The notes under the pieces were generated by a model. That model did not search any database. It saw only the letters and a list, made by a program, of their open reading frames with translations, and was not told the origin of the DNA. Shown here one piece after another: positions 20,176 through 29,725 of a stretch of 64,000 nucleotides of DNA. The stretch is from Paracidovorax anthurii (GTDB taxonomy: Bacteria > Pseudomonadota > Gammaproteobacteria > Burkholderiales > Burkholderiaceae_C), in assembly GCF_003269065.1 (NCBI RefSeq), contig NZ_QLTA01000004.1:89649-153648 (forward strand), read 5' to 3'. Each line of letters begins with the position of its first letter. Position 1 is the first letter of the stretch. The translations under genes were made by a program, and so were the position numbers.

Positions 20176-20855
20176 CGCTGTCCCGCCGTTCCTTCGTCTC
20201 CTCGGTCGCTCTCGCGGGCGCGGGCCTGTGCGGCGCCTGCGCGCACGCGGGCGCCTACGACGATTTCTTCACGGCCATCGTGCGTGACGAGGCCGGCGAC
20301 ATCGCGTCGCTCCTGCGGCGCGGATTCGACCCCAACACGCGCAACCCGAAGGGCGAGGTGGGCCTCACGCTGGCCCTGCAGCAGGGGTCGATGCAGGCCT
20401 TCAAGGCCCTCATGGCAGCACCGGGCATCAAGGTGGAGGCCCGTAACGCCAAGGACGAGAGCCCGCTCATGATCGCCAGTCTGCGCGGGCAGCTCGAAGC
20501 GGCGCGCGCGCTCATCGCCAAGGATGCCGACGTCAACAAGACCGGCTGGGCGCCGCTGCACTACGCGGCCTCCGGCACCACCGACCGGCAGCTGGAACTG
20601 GCGCGGCTCCTGATCGACAACGACGCCTACATCGACGCCGAATCGCCCAACGGCACCACGCCGCTCATGATGGCCGTGAGCTACGGCCGGGCCGAGGTGG
20701 CGCGCTTCCTGCTGGAGCAGGGCGCCGACCCGACGCTCAAGAACCAGGTCGGCCTCACCGCCGCCGATTTCGCCCGGCGCGCGGCCCGGCAGGACATGTC
20801 CGAATTGGTCGCCGAAGCCATCCGCCGTCGCCAGCCCAACCGCGGCCAATGGTGA
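20172..20855 (+). CDS. Exported ankyrin-repeat protein
   Basis: 227 residues. The N-terminus [19 protein letters not shown] has a twin-arginine-like motif (SRRSFV) and hydrophobic core, so export by Tat is possible. Four or five ankyrin repeats follow from about residue 50: [80 protein letters not shown]. The partner and function are unknown. It is translationally coupled to tatD and ends 13 bp from the convergent msbA. Confidence 0.85.
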   Translation: MTLSRRSFVSSVALAGAGLCGACAHAGAYDDFFTAIVRDEAGDIASLLRRGFDPNTRNPKGEVGLTLALQQGSMQAFKALMAAPGIKVEARNAKDESPLMIASLRGQLEAARALIAKDADVNKTGWAPLHYAASGTTDRQLELARLLIDNDAYIDAESPNGTTPLMMAVSYGRAEVARFLLEQGADPTLKNQVGLTAADFARRAARQDMSELVAEAIRRRQPNRGQW

Positions 20856-20868
20856 CGCGGCAGGCGGT

Positions 20869-22659
20869 TCAGCCGGCCTGGGCCGCCGAGCCCTGCAGCC
20901 GCGCGTAGAGCCCGCCGCGCGCCATCAGCTCGGCGTGCGAGCCCTGCTCCGCGATGCGGCCGCGCTCCATCACGACCACGCGGTCGGCATGCTCGATGGT
21001 CGAGAGCCGGTGCGCGATCACGAGCGTGGTGCGCCCGCGCATCAGGCGCTGCAGCGCGTCCTGCACCAGCCGCTCCGACTCGGTGTCCAGCGCCGAGGTG
21101 GCTTCGTCCAGGATCAGGATCGGCGCGTCCTTGTAGAGCGCGCGGGCGATCGCGAGGCGCTGGCGCTGGCCGCCCGAGAGCTGGGTCGCGTTGTGGCCCA
21201 CCACCGTGTGGATGCCCTGCGGCATCGCCGCCACGTGGTCCGCGAGGTTCGCCGCCGCAAGACAGGCCTGCACGCGCGCCTCGTCCACCTCGGCGCCCAG
21301 CGCCACGTTGGCCGCCACCGTGTCGTTGAACATCACCACGTCCTGGCTGACCATCGCGAACTGCGCGCGCAGCGCCGGCAGGCTCCAGTCCGCGATGGGC
21401 TGCCCGTCGAGCAGCACGCGGCCCCGCGTGGGCTGCAGGAAGCGCGGCAGCAGGTTCACCAGCGTGGTCTTGCCCGCGCCCGACGGCCCCACCAGCGCGA
21501 CGATCTCGCCCGGCCGCACGGCGAGGTCCAGGCGGTCCAGCGCGGGGGCCTGGTCCGGCCCGAAGGCCACGGTCACCTCCTCCAGCACGAGGGCGCCCTG
21601 CGCGCGAGCGCCGGGCGCATGTTGCCCGCCGGTCTCGGCCGGCGTGCTCTCCAGCAGCGCCAGCCCGCGCTCCAGCGCCGCCACGCCGCGCGTCACCGGG
21701 TTGGCCACGTCCGCGAGGCGGCGGATCGGTGCGATCAGCATCAGCATGGCCGTGATGAAGGCCGCAAAGCCCCCCACCGTCACCCCGCGCGCATCGCTGG
21801 CGTGGCTTTGCCAGAGCGCCACGCAGATCACGCCCGAGAGCGCGGCGGCCGCGAGCAACTGGGTGAGCGGCGTCATCGCGGCGGAGGCGATCGTCGCCTT
21901 GATCGCCAGGCGCCGCAGGCTGTTGCTCAGGGCGCCGAAGCGGCGGAGCTGGCCAGCCTGGGCGCCATGCAGGCGCACCATGCGGTGGGCGAGCACGTTC
22001 TCTTCCACCACGTAGGCGAGCTGGTCGGTGGCCTGCTGGCTGCTCTTGGTGATCTGGTAGAGGCGGCGCGACAGCGTCTTCATGATCCACGCCACGCCCG
22101 GCACCACCACGGCCACGATGAGCGTGAGCTGCCAGTTCAGGTAGAGCAGATAGCCCAGCAGCGCCACCAGCGTGAAGCCGTCGCGCGAGATCCCCATCAG
22201 GGCCTGCACCAGCAGCGTGGCGCCGGTCTGCACCTCATAGACCACGGTGTTCGACAGGGCGCTGGCGGACTGCCGTGTGAACAGCGCCATGTCGGCCGCC
22301 AGCAGCCGCTCGAACAGCGACTCGCGCAGTTTGAGCATGCCCTCGTTGGCGATGCGCGCCAGCGCGTACTGGCCCACGAACTGCGCGAGCCCGCGCACCA
22401 GGAACACGCCCATGATGGCGACGGGCACCATCCACAGCTGCAGCGAACCCTCGGTGAAGCCCTCGTCCAGCAGGGGCTTGAGCAGCGCGGGAATCAGGGG
22501 CTCGGTCACCGCGCCCACCAGCGTCGCCAGCACGGCGAGCGACCAGGCGAGGCGCTGCCCGCCGAAGTACACGGACAACCGCCGCAGCCGGGCGGCGAGG
22601 GGCAGCGGGGGGGAGGGAGGGGCGGTCGCCGGGGCTTGCGGAGGGGCAGGGGCTTGCAT
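20869..22659 (-). CDS. msbA: Lipid A export ABC transporter MsbA (fused permease/ATPase)
   Basis: 596-residue half-transporter that flips lipid A-core across the inner membrane. Six transmembrane helices lie in residues ~35-320. The ATPase domain has Walker [11 protein letters not shown], the signature [15 protein letters not shown], Walker [13 protein letters not shown] and the H-loop VIAHRLSTI. The Pro/Ala-rich N-terminal 20 residues are family-variable. It is divergent from tolB with a 135-bp gap. A generic multidrug ABC exporter is the alternative, but the length and [19 protein letters not shown] region favour MsbA. Confidence 0.9.
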   Translation of the reverse strand: MQAPAPPQAPATAPPSPPLPLAARLRRLSVYFGGQRLAWSLAVLATLVGAVTEPLIPALLKPLLDEGFTEGSLQLWMVPVAIMGVFLVRGLAQFVGQYALARIANEGMLKLRESLFERLLAADMALFTRQSASALSNTVVYEVQTGATLLVQALMGISRDGFTLVALLGYLLYLNWQLTLIVAVVVPGVAWIMKTLSRRLYQITKSSQQATDQLAYVVEENVLAHRMVRLHGAQAGQLRRFGALSNSLRRLAIKATIASAAMTPLTQLLAAAALSGVICVALWQSHASDARGVTVGGFAAFITAMLMLIAPIRRLADVANPVTRGVAALERGLALLESTPAETGGQHAPGARAQGALVLEEVTVAFGPDQAPALDRLDLAVRPGEIVALVGPSGAGKTTLVNLLPRFLQPTRGRVLLDGQPIADWSLPALRAQFAMVSQDVVMFNDTVAANVALGAEVDEARVQACLAAANLADHVAAMPQGIHTVVGHNATQLSGGQRQRLAIARALYKDAPILILDEATSALDTESERLVQDALQRLMRGRTTLVIAHRLSTIEHADRVVVMERGRIAEQGSHAELMARGGLYARLQGSAAQAG

Positions 22660-22794
22660 GAGGCGCGGATTCTACGTAGGACTGCGCCGCCAACTCGCAC
22701 AGTTTGTCACAGGGGTATGCGGCCAGTGTGTAACATTCGACCCTCGTCCTCCGGCATTTCCACCGGCGAATGGCCCGGTATCCGAACGCTGCCA

Positions 22795-24111
22795 ATGACT
22801 TCAGATCGTCCAGTCCATACCTCCTCTGCGGCCCTGCCGCAACCCACGCGACGCCGCGCCATCGCGGCCCTCGCAGCCTCCTCCTCCCTTCCCGCCCTGG
22901 CCCAGTTCCGCGTCGAGATCACCGGCGTGGGAATGACCCAGCTGCCCACCGCCATCGCGCCCTTCCGCGGCGAGGCCGGCGCTCCGCAGAAGATCTCGGC
23001 CATCATCCAGGCCGATCTGGAGCGCAGCGGGCAGTTTCGGGCCATCGATGCCTCCGGCCCGCAGCTCGATGAGACCTCGCGTCCCGACGTGGCCCAGTGG
23101 AAGCAGAAGGGCGCGGATTCCCTCACCACCGGCAGCGTCACGCGCCTGCCCGACGGCCGCTACGACGTGCGCTTTCGCCTGTGGGAGACGGTGCGCGGCG
23201 AAGACCTCGGGGGTCAGAGCTTCGTGGTCACGCAGGCCGACCTGCGCCTCGTCGCGCACCGGATCGCCGACTACGTGTACGAGAAGCTCACCGGCCAGCG
23301 CGGCATCTTCTCCACCCGCATCGCCTACGTGACCAAGGCCGGCAGCCGCTACAGCCTGTGGGTGGCGGACGCCGACGGCGAGAACGCCCAGTCGGCCCTC
23401 TCCAGCCCCGAGCCCATCATCTCGCCGGCCTGGTCGCCTTCGGGCGGCCAACTGGCCTACGTGTCGTTCGAATCGCGCAAGCCCGTGGTCTACGTGCACG
23501 ACGTCGCCTCGGGCCGGCGCCGGCTCATCGCCAACTTCCGGGGCTCCAACAGCGCCCCGGCGTGGGCGCCGGACGGCCGCACGCTCGCCGTCACGCTGAG
23601 CCGCGACGGCAATTCGCAGCTCTACACCATCGATGCCAACGGCGGCGAGCCGCGCCGCCTGATGCAGAGCGCCGGCATCGACACCGAGCCCACGTATTCG
23701 AGCGACGGGCGCAGCATCTACTTCGTGAGCGACCGCGGCGGCGCTCCCCAGATCTACCGCGTGCCCGCATCGGGCGGCAATGCCGAGCGCGTGACCTTCA
23801 CCGGCACCTACAACATCTCGCCAAGCATCAGCCCGGACGGCAAGTGGCTGGCCTACATCTCCCGGGTCGGGGGGGCCTTCAAACTGCACGTCATGGACCT
23901 CGCCTCCGGCACCACGACCGCCATCACGGACACCACGGCCGACGAGAATCCCAGCTTTGCCCCCAACAGCCGGCTCATCGTCTACGCCACCCAGCAGCAG
24001 GGGCGCGAGGCGCTCATGACCTCCACGCTGGACGGCAAGATCAAGGCACGCCTCGCCGGCCAGAGCGGAGACATCCGCGAGCCGGACTGGGGCCCGTTCC
24101 AGAAGCAATGA
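22795..24111 (+). CDS. tolB: Tol-Pal system beta-propeller protein TolB
   Basis: 438-residue periplasmic protein that links the Tol complex to Pal and the outer membrane during division. A signal peptide spans about residues 18-37 ([20 protein letters not shown]). The N-domain starts [20 protein letters not shown]. The six-bladed propeller is seen in repeats such as [20 protein letters not shown] and [18 protein letters not shown]. It begins the operon tolB-pal-cpoB-tcdA. tolQ, tolR and tolA are not upstream, where msbA runs the other way. Confidence 0.95.
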   Translation: MTSDRPVHTSSAALPQPTRRRAIAALAASSSLPALAQFRVEITGVGMTQLPTAIAPFRGEAGAPQKISAIIQADLERSGQFRAIDASGPQLDETSRPDVAQWKQKGADSLTTGSVTRLPDGRYDVRFRLWETVRGEDLGGQSFVVTQADLRLVAHRIADYVYEKLTGQRGIFSTRIAYVTKAGSRYSLWVADADGENAQSALSSPEPIISPAWSPSGGQLAYVSFESRKPVVYVHDVASGRRRLIANFRGSNSAPAWAPDGRTLAVTLSRDGNSQLYTIDANGGEPRRLMQSAGIDTEPTYSSDGRSIYFVSDRGGAPQIYRVPASGGNAERVTFTGTYNISPSISPDGKWLAYISRVGGAFKLHVMDLASGTTTAITDTTADENPSFAPNSRLIVYATQQQGREALMTSTLDGKIKARLAGQSGDIREPDWGPFQKQ

Positions 24112-24171
24112 CCTGAACTTTTTCGCACTTTCCTGAACTCGACCCATCTGGACTAGAGGAGAACCTTCCCA

Positions 24172-24717
24172 ATGATCAACCTTCCTTTCAAACGCGTTTC
24201 CCTGGCCCTGACCGTGGCAGCCCTCATGGCGGGCTGCAGTTCCGGCGTGAAGCTGGAAGACGTGCCCGTCGAAAACAAGGGCGCGACATCCACCGTGCCC
24301 GATGGCGCCAATACCGGCAGCAATTCGCAAAGCGGTGTCGCGCCGGTGGACCTGAACCAGTCCGCGCGCGACGCGGCCGGCCCGGTGGGCGTGAGCCGCA
24401 TCGTGTACTTCGACTTCGACAGCTACGTCGTCAAGCCGGAGTTCCAGTCGCTCATCGAGCAGCACGCGCGCTTCATCAAGGCCAACCAGGGCCGCAAGGT
24501 CATGATCGAAGGCCACACCGACGAGCGTGGCGGCCGTGAATACAACCTGGCCCTGGGCCAGAAGCGCGCGGAGGCCGTGCGCCGTTCCCTGGGCCTGCTC
24601 GGCGTGCCGGACAGCCAGGTGGAAGCCGTGAGCTTCGGCAAGGAAAAGCCCGCCGTGCAGGGCGGCTCCGAGGACGCCTACGCGCAGAACCGCCGCGCTG
24701 AACTCTCCTACCGTTGA
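24172..24717 (+). CDS. pal: Peptidoglycan-associated lipoprotein Pal
   Basis: 181 residues. The lipobox LMAGC places the lipidated cysteine at residue 22. A linker of ~50 residues precedes an OmpA-like peptidoglycan-binding domain: IVYFDFDSYVVKPEFQSLIE and GHTDERGGREYNLALGQKRA. It anchors the outer membrane to the cell wall and interacts with TolB. AGAGGAG stands 14 bp upstream of the ATG. The stop overlaps the cpoB start by one base (TGATG). Confidence 0.96.
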   Translation: MINLPFKRVSLALTVAALMAGCSSGVKLEDVPVENKGATSTVPDGANTGSNSQSGVAPVDLNQSARDAAGPVGVSRIVYFDFDSYVVKPEFQSLIEQHARFIKANQGRKVMIEGHTDERGGREYNLALGQKRAEAVRRSLGLLGVPDSQVEAVSFGKEKPAVQGGSEDAYAQNRRAELSYR

Positions 24718-25514
24718 TGACTTCCTCCGTGCAGCAGCGGGCCCGGGCCCGCAACGCCGTGGCGCTGGCCGTTCTCTCGCTGGCCGCCGCCTTCGGCGCC
24801 TCTTCCAGCCACGCGGCGCTTTTCGAGGACGACGAGGCGCGCCGCGCCATCCTCGAATTGCGCCAGCGCATCGATGCGCTGCAGCAGCGCAGCGGCGAAG
24901 ACCAGCGCCGTGCGTCGGAGGAAAGCGCCCAGATGCGCCGCAGCCTGATCGACCTGCAATCGCAGATCGAAGCCCTGCGGTCCGAGCAGGCCACCCTGCG
25001 GGGCCAGAACGAGCAGCTTTTGCGCGATGCGGCCGACCTGCAGAAGCGGCAGAAGGACATCGCCCAGGGCGTGGACGAGCGCCTGCGCCAGTTCGAGCCC
25101 GTGAAGGTCACGGTGGATGGCCAGGAATTCCAGGCGGACCCCGCGGAAAAACGCGACTTCGACGCGGCCCTGGCCGTCTTCCGGTCGGGCAAGTTCCCCG
25201 ATGCGGTGTCCGTGTTCGGCAACTTCCTGCGGCAGTATCCCCGCAGCGGCTATGTGCCCTCGGCGCGTTTCTGGCTGGGCAACGCCCAGTACGCCACGCG
25301 CGACTACAAGGAAGCGATCAACAACTTCAAGGCCCTGCTGGCCGCCGCGCCCGACCACGCGCGCGCACCGGAAGCGGCCCTGTCCATCGCCAACTGCCAG
25401 ATCGAGCTCAAGGACACGCGAGGCGCCCGCAAGACGCTGGAAGACCTCATCCGCGCATACCCGCAGGCCGAGGCCGCCGCCGCGGCCAAGGAACGCCTCG
25501 CGCGCCTGCGGTGA
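24717..25514 (+). CDS. cpoB: Cell division coordinator CpoB (YbgF)
   Basis: 265-residue periplasmic protein that coordinates peptidoglycan synthesis with outer-membrane constriction. A signal peptide ends near SSSHAALF. Residues ~35-120 are a coiled coil rich in Gln/Arg/Leu (LRQRIDALQQRSGEDQRRAS) that trimerises in relatives. The rest is TPR (FDAALAVFRSGKFPDAVSVF, YVPSARFWLGNAQYATRDYK). The ATG at 24717 is used; a TTG lies one codon upstream. It overlaps the tcdA start (GTGA). Confidence 0.93.
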   Translation: MTSSVQQRARARNAVALAVLSLAAAFGASSSHAALFEDDEARRAILELRQRIDALQQRSGEDQRRASEESAQMRRSLIDLQSQIEALRSEQATLRGQNEQLLRDAADLQKRQKDIAQGVDERLRQFEPVKVTVDGQEFQADPAEKRDFDAALAVFRSGKFPDAVSVFGNFLRQYPRSGYVPSARFWLGNAQYATRDYKEAINNFKALLAAAPDHARAPEAALSIANCQIELKDTRGARKTLEDLIRAYPQAEAAAAAKERLARLR

Positions 25515-26335
25515 GCCGGTTGAGCGTGTCGCAGATCCCCCCCGTGCCATCGCCGGAGGATGGCGCCGACCTCCGGCGCCGCTTCGGCGGGCTCGACCGC
25601 CTCTACGGCGTCGAGGGGGCGGACCGCATTCGCGGCGCCCACGTCGCGGTCATCGGCATCGGGGGCGTGGGCTCCTGGGCCGCCGAGGCGCTGGCCCGCA
25701 GCGGGGTGGGGCGGCTGACGCTCATCGACCTCGACAACGTGGCCGAGTCCAACATCAACCGGCAGATCCATGCGCTGTCCACCACGGTGGGCCAGCCCAA
25801 GGTCGAGGCCATGCGCGACCGCATCGCATTGATCCATCCCGGCTGCCAGGTCCAGGGCATCGAGGAGTTCGTGGAGCCCGGCAACTGGCCCGCGATCCTT
25901 CCGGCGGGGGTGGATGCCATCATCGACGCCTGCGACCAGGTCCAGGCCAAGACCGCCATGGCGGCCTGGGCGCTGGCCGGGCGGCACCGTGCCTTCGTGA
26001 GCGTCGGCGCCGCGGGCGGCAAGCGGCTCGCGCACAAGGTGGACATCGACGACCTGTCGCAGACGACCCACGACCCGCTGCTGGCCCAGCTGAGATACCG
26101 CTTGCGCAAGGGCCATGGCGCCCCGAAGGAGGGCCGCCGCATCGGCCTCGCCTGCGTTTTCAGCCGCGAGGCGGTGGCGCCCCCCCATGCCTCCTGCACC
26201 GTCGATGCCACGGGCGACGGCTCGCTGAACTGCCACGGATACGGCTCGGTCGTATCCGTCACGGCAACGTTTGGACAGTGCGCTGCGGGGTGGGTGCTGG
26301 ATCGGTTGTCGGGTAGCGCGGGGGCGGTGAAATAG
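25511..26335 (+). CDS. tcdA: tRNA threonylcarbamoyladenosine dehydratase
   Basis: 274-residue E1-like enzyme that cyclises t6A to ct6A at position 37 of ANN-decoding tRNAs. The nucleotide-binding glycine motif GIGGVGSWAAEAL is at residues ~49-61. RFGGLDRLYGVEGADRIRGA is the usual N-terminus, and LIDLDNVAESNINRQIHAL the conserved core. The start is GTG at 25511, overlapping cpoB. It is followed by tRNA-Lys, one of its expected substrates; the adjacency may be chance. Confidence 0.92.
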   Translation: MSRLSVSQIPPVPSPEDGADLRRRFGGLDRLYGVEGADRIRGAHVAVIGIGGVGSWAAEALARSGVGRLTLIDLDNVAESNINRQIHALSTTVGQPKVEAMRDRIALIHPGCQVQGIEEFVEPGNWPAILPAGVDAIIDACDQVQAKTAMAAWALAGRHRAFVSVGAAGGKRLAHKVDIDDLSQTTHDPLLAQLRYRLRKGHGAPKEGRRIGLACVFSREAVAPPHASCTVDATGDGSLNCHGYGSVVSVTATFGQCAAGWVLDRLSGSAGAVK

Positions 26336-26339
26336 GCGC

Positions 26340-26345
26340 TATAAT
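26340..26345 (+). promoter_or_regulatory. Probable -10 box for tRNA-Lys
   Basis: A perfect TATAAT 45 bp before tRNA-Lys and just after the tcdA stop. No good -35 box is seen at 16-18 bp; TTGTCG lies 28 bp upstream. Confidence 0.45.
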
Positions 26346-26390
26346 CTGAGGCTTTGTTGCAGTAGATAAATTTTGCTACCGCAACAGTGT

Positions 26391-26466
26391 GGGACGTTAG
26401 CTCAGTTGGTAGAGCAGCGGACTTTTAATCCGTTGGTCACAAGTTCGAATCTTGTACGTCCTACCA
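26391..26466 (+). tRNA. tRNA-Lys (TTT)
   Basis: 76 nt; GGGACGT pairs ACGTCCT (one G-U at the end), discriminator A, encoded CCA. Anticodon loop CTTTTAA gives TTT. Accessory-looking genes begin directly downstream. Confidence 0.97.
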
Positions 26467-26473
26467 AAAACAT

Positions 26474-26513
26474 AAGCCGCTACAGCTATCAAAGTTGTAG
26501 CGGCTTTCTTGTT
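26474..26513 (+). terminator. Intrinsic terminator after tRNA-Lys
   Basis: AAGCCGCTACA (26474-26484) pairs perfectly with TGTAGCGGCTT (26496-26506), followed by TTTCTTGTTTC. It ends the tRNA-Lys transcript. Confidence 0.85.
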
Positions 26514-26736
26514 TCATCCCCTCTGCGGGCATACCAGCCCAAGCCTCTGCGGACAGGTGCCAAGTGAGCTGTCATGGGCCCTGGCGCTGTGATCGGATCT
26601 CACCATTGCCTGCGTGCCGTCGCCTGCTGCCCGGCTCGCACCAGCCGGTCGATCCCTTGGATTCCCCGGCCCGTCGATGAACGGCCGTAATTCGGACGGC
26701 TCAGGGGCTGGCGCCAGCACCGGCCCCACCCGTTGA

Positions 26737-27210
26737 TTACTTCGGTGCGACGTAGTACTCGCTGCAGGTACCTGGCTTGGCCATGGCGAGCTTTGCCACG
26801 GCTGCCTTGCCTTGTTCTTCGGGGATCAGTTCAAGATCGGCCCCTCCAATCATGACGCCGAGCTTGATATATTGCCTTATGAAGTAATTTTTGCCGGATT
26901 CGAACAGCATGGACAGCTTGTTGGGCGTGAATTCAGAGGCGGTGGAAACCTCGTGCTCCTTGTCACCCGAGACTTCCGTATAGAAGAAAACATCGGGGGC
27001 TGATTCCCCGATGCATTTCCCGTCCACCATGACATCTTTCTTGAGAGCCTTGCCGATGAAGCCATCTCGGTAAATATAGAGACCGGAATTCCCAGCCGTG
27101 GGTGGAGCGAATTCCTTGGCCTTGTCCGAGGTTTCCTTGCTTTCCATCTGTACAGAAGCGCAGCCCGTGAATAATGCCGATGTCAAAACTATCAAGGCGA
27201 TCTTTTTCAT
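26737..27210 (-). CDS. DUF2846-type lipoprotein
   Basis: 157-residue predicted lipoprotein. MKKIALIVLTSALFTGCAS gives a lipobox LFTGC with the modified cysteine at residue 17. The body contains GLYIYRDGFIGKALKKDVMV and the FESGKNYFIRQYIKLGVMIG segment typical of DUF2846 proteins, whose role is unknown. The ATG at 27210 has AGGAAATC directly before it; an upstream in-frame ATG would bury the signal peptide. Codons are clearly less GC-rich than in neighbours, which suggests recent acquisition. It stands alone, divergent from the DUF2789 gene. Confidence 0.75.
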   Translation of the reverse strand: MKKIALIVLTSALFTGCASVQMESKETSDKAKEFAPPTAGNSGLYIYRDGFIGKALKKDVMVDGKCIGESAPDVFFYTEVSGDKEHEVSTASEFTPNKLSMLFESGKNYFIRQYIKLGVMIGGADLELIPEEQGKAAVAKLAMAKPGTCSEYYVAPK

Positions 27211-27297
27211 GATTTCCTGGTGAAATGTATTAATGGTTTTTGTGAATGCGAAGGCGATGGCGGGGCGAAGCCACGGGGGAATCACTGCTTGCAGGGT

Positions 27298-27316
27298 TTG
27301 CAACAATTGGTTGCAA
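27298..27316. promoter_or_regulatory. Inverted repeat in divergent intergenic region
   Basis: TTGCAAC and GTTGCAA separated by AATTG form a perfect 7-bp-arm palindrome in an AT-rich stretch. It lies 88 bp upstream of the lipoprotein start on the minus strand and could be an operator; no regulator is adjacent. Confidence 0.35.
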
Positions 27317-27469
27317 TATTATTGTAAGTGCGATCGGGCATGGCCCGGTAGTTCCTCCCCAATTCATAGGGAGCGGCAACGATCGTGGTGGCGCATACGC
27401 CGCGTTGTCCGACGCGCCCTGCACGCAAACACGACTACCGTGTGTGCATCGAAGTGCATTGGAGTCACC

Positions 27470-27769
27470 ATGATCACCACCGAACCGACGATGACCAACC
27501 TGTTCCTGCAATTGGGGCTGGACGAAAGCCCGCCGGCAATCGCCCAGTTCATCAAAACCCACCAACTGGCGACCGACGTCGGCCTGGCCGAGGCGCCGTA
27601 CTGGAGCGATGCGCAGCGTCAATTCCTGACCGAGCAACTCAAGGCCGACGCACCGTGGGCGGTGATCGTGGACCAGTTCAGCGAATCCCTGCACGCGGAC
27701 GCGGTGCACCAGCGTGCGGCCCAGGAGATGGCGGCGGCGTTGCCTTCCGGGTCGGGGCCTGCAGGGTGA
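27470..27769 (+). CDS. DUF2789 family protein
   Basis: 99-residue small cytosolic protein. The core from TMTNLFLQLGLDESPPAIAQ through LAEAPYWSDAQRQFLTEQL to APWAVIVDQFSESLHA matches DUF2789, an all-helical family of unknown function common in Pseudomonas and Burkholderiales. GGAG lies 5 bp before the ATG at 27470. The last ~25 residues are low complexity. It is not evidently in an operon. Confidence 0.75.
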   Translation: MITTEPTMTNLFLQLGLDESPPAIAQFIKTHQLATDVGLAEAPYWSDAQRQFLTEQLKADAPWAVIVDQFSESLHADAVHQRAAQEMAAALPSGSGPAG

Positions 27770-27826
27770 TGCCGAACGGGTGCGAAAGCTGCTCGCACGG
27801 CAACGGCGAGTGATCTCCGTGCCCTG

Positions 27827-27856
27827 AAGGGGCCGCGTCTGCCGTACGGCTTTTTT
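27827..27856 (+). terminator. Possible weak terminator after DUF2789 gene
   Basis: GCCG (27832-27835) pairs CGGC (27847-27850), extended by G-U wobbles into the T-run at 27851-27856. The stem is short, so function is uncertain. Confidence 0.35.
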
Positions 27857-27992
27857 GACACGGCGTGCCTGGGCGCGTGGCCGCCACGGCGAGGCCGGAA
27901 GGTGCAATCGCCAGCCCCTGGAATGAAGCCCGCCGCGCGCGGGTTTCCTCGTTTCTGGAGGCTACCATCGGGCCTTCATCGGGGGAGGGGTC

Positions 27993-28409
27993 ATGAATAC
28001 ATCGAGGCTCTGGTGGGCATTGGCGTCGTATGCGCTCTCGTCCTTCGGGTTTCTGGGGTCGGTTTTCCTGCTGGTCACGCAATGGTTTGTGGGTACGCCG
28101 GAAATCTTCTGCGTCGGTGCCCTGGTATGGGGTTACGCATGGCTCGTGCACATCCGCATGGCGGTTGCCTGGGTGAGAGACCGAAGACTCCATCGCAGTT
28201 GGCCCGTCTTCGGCGTCGTTCTGGGCCTTGGCAGCATTGCGCTCTACCCCGTCGTGGTTTGGGGTACGGCCGAGATATCGGCAACGGTTTACTGGGACGC
28301 CGTCGCGATTCCCGCCGTGTTCGTGGCCCCTTGCATCGTGCTGGGAGCCTGGCTGGCGCGTTTCCACTGGACGCCGTCCGGATCGGGAATCGCCGCCGGC
28401 CACCCTTGA
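27993..28409 (+). CDS. Small membrane protein of unknown function
   Basis: 138 residues with about four hydrophobic helices: ALASYALSSFGFLGSVFLLV, then FCVGALVWGYAWLVHI, then VFGVVLGLGSIALYPVVVWG, then AIPAVFVAPCIVLGAWLA. No recognised domain or catalytic motif. GGAGGGG stands just before the ATG at 27993. The gene lies alone between the DUF2789 gene and the acyltransferase. Function unknown. Confidence 0.6.
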   Translation: MNTSRLWWALASYALSSFGFLGSVFLLVTQWFVGTPEIFCVGALVWGYAWLVHIRMAVAWVRDRRLHRSWPVFGVVLGLGSIALYPVVVWGTAEISATVYWDAVAIPAVFVAPCIVLGAWLARFHWTPSGSGIAAGHP

Positions 28410-28522
28410 TGGTCCGTCGCCGGCCATTCACGGTGGATGTCTTTTCCTCGTGGGTGGTCTGTTTTCTTGCGTGATGGGTCCGCTATTCACCAGGGTTCTG
28501 TCGAGATTTTCTGTTGTCGTTC

Positions 28523-29659
28523 ATGAGTCAAGCCGTTTCTAATAACCATCGGAATCTGGAAATAGAAGTGCTGCGGGCCGTCGCGGTGATGTTCGTCATC
28601 ATCCACCATTACCCGGCGCTCCTGGGAACCCCCGATCCCGGGATATACCGATGGGTCGAAGGCCTCTGGTCCGGGGTGGATCTTTTCTTCTGCATCTCCG
28701 GATACGTGATCGCCAGGGGGCTGCTGCCGGTGCTCGCATCCGCGAGGGGGGCGGAATTCTGGGTGGAGGTCGTCCGGTTCTGGATCCGGCGCTGGTACCG
28801 GATCATTCCCGCTGCGTGGCTATGGATCGCGGCGCTGGGGATCGTGAATTATTCCCTGGTGCTCCACGGCGACCGGGTGTTTTTCTCGGATGCGATTTCG
28901 GCGGTCCTGCACTATGCCAATCTGCACTTCTATTCCTGCACCGTAGGGTTCTCGAATGCCTGCCAGCATTTGCACATGTATTGGAGCCTGTCGCTGGAAG
29001 AGCAGTTCTATTTGCTCCTGCCGATCTCGATATGGGTCTTCAGGAAATGGTTTCCCCTGTTCATCGCGCTGGTCATCGCGTTCCAGCTTCCCGTGGCGCG
29101 CGACCACTGGTCGGGCCTCCTGTCTTTCATCCGCACCGATGCGATCGCGTTCGGCGTGCTGCTGGCCGTCTACAAGGAGTCCCGGTTCCTGAAAGGGGTG
29201 GAGCCCGGCATCCTGGGCAAGATCCGTTTCCCCGTGCTGGCGATCGGGCTGGTGGCCGCCCTGGTGCTGATGAAGCCGCTGGGGTGGACCCGCAATCCGG
29301 TCGGCTTCGCCGCCGTTGCCAGCATGCTGCTGGTCTGGCTGGCCTCGTATGAAAAAGGGTATGTCCTGCCGGATGGGTGGCTTCGCAAGGCCTTGCAGAA
29401 GGTGGCCGCGAGGTCTTTCTCGCTGTATCTGGGGCACATCGTGGCTTTCGCGCTGGCCCGGCGTTGGGTGATGCGGCTCTGGCCTTCGGTGTCCGATGCC
29501 TCTTTCCTGGGCGGGCTGGTTTTCGTCCTGGTGGGCGGCCTGGTGCTGTTCCTGCTGGTGGAGCTGAGCTATCGCTGGGTGGAGGCGCCCTGGCGCCGAA
29601 AGGGGCATGCCGTCGCCGATCGCTTCTCCGGCTTCGGGCCGGCGAGGGCTTTGCAGTAG
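28523..29659 (+). CDS. Acyltransferase-3 family membrane protein
   Basis: 378-residue polytopic protein. NLEIEVLRAVAVMFVIIHHY is the family's first helix with the conserved Arg and catalytic His. Further marks are VDLFFCISGYVIARGLLPVL, FWIRRWYRIIPAAWLW and YWSLSLEEQFYLLLPISIWV. About ten membrane helices are visible. Relatives O-acylate surface polysaccharides such as LPS O-antigen. ATG at 28523 is chosen; a TTG sits three codons upstream and no clear ribosome site is seen. It has no glycan-synthesis genes nearby, so it may modify a glycan made elsewhere. Confidence 0.85.
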   Translation: MSQAVSNNHRNLEIEVLRAVAVMFVIIHHYPALLGTPDPGIYRWVEGLWSGVDLFFCISGYVIARGLLPVLASARGAEFWVEVVRFWIRRWYRIIPAAWLWIAALGIVNYSLVLHGDRVFFSDAISAVLHYANLHFYSCTVGFSNACQHLHMYWSLSLEEQFYLLLPISIWVFRKWFPLFIALVIAFQLPVARDHWSGLLSFIRTDAIAFGVLLAVYKESRFLKGVEPGILGKIRFPVLAIGLVAALVLMKPLGWTRNPVGFAAVASMLLVWLASYEKGYVLPDGWLRKALQKVAARSFSLYLGHIVAFALARRWVMRLWPSVSDASFLGGLVFVLVGGLVLFLLVELSYRWVEAPWRRKGHAVADRFSGFGPARALQ

Positions 29660-29725
29660 GGCGGGTGGGAGCGAGGGGCCGGAAGGGCCGCAACAAGGCG
29701 ATCAACGATGCGAGAGGGGATACCG

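Noticed and set aside
22704..22734. Possible tolB promoter TTGTCA with TGTAAC
   Set aside because: The spacing (19 bp) and weak -10 box make it unconvincing; kept out of the feature list.
26474..26506. GCTATCAAAGTTGTAGC in the tRNA-Lys terminator as a sixth dispersed-repeat copy
   Set aside because: It lacks the TGTCGCCG box at the fixed distance and is fully explained as a perfect terminator stem.
26514..26729. 71-codon minus frame after the tRNA-Lys terminator
   Set aside because: No protein-like pattern, no ribosome site, and Pro/Ala/Arg-rich composition typical of noncoding GC-rich DNA.
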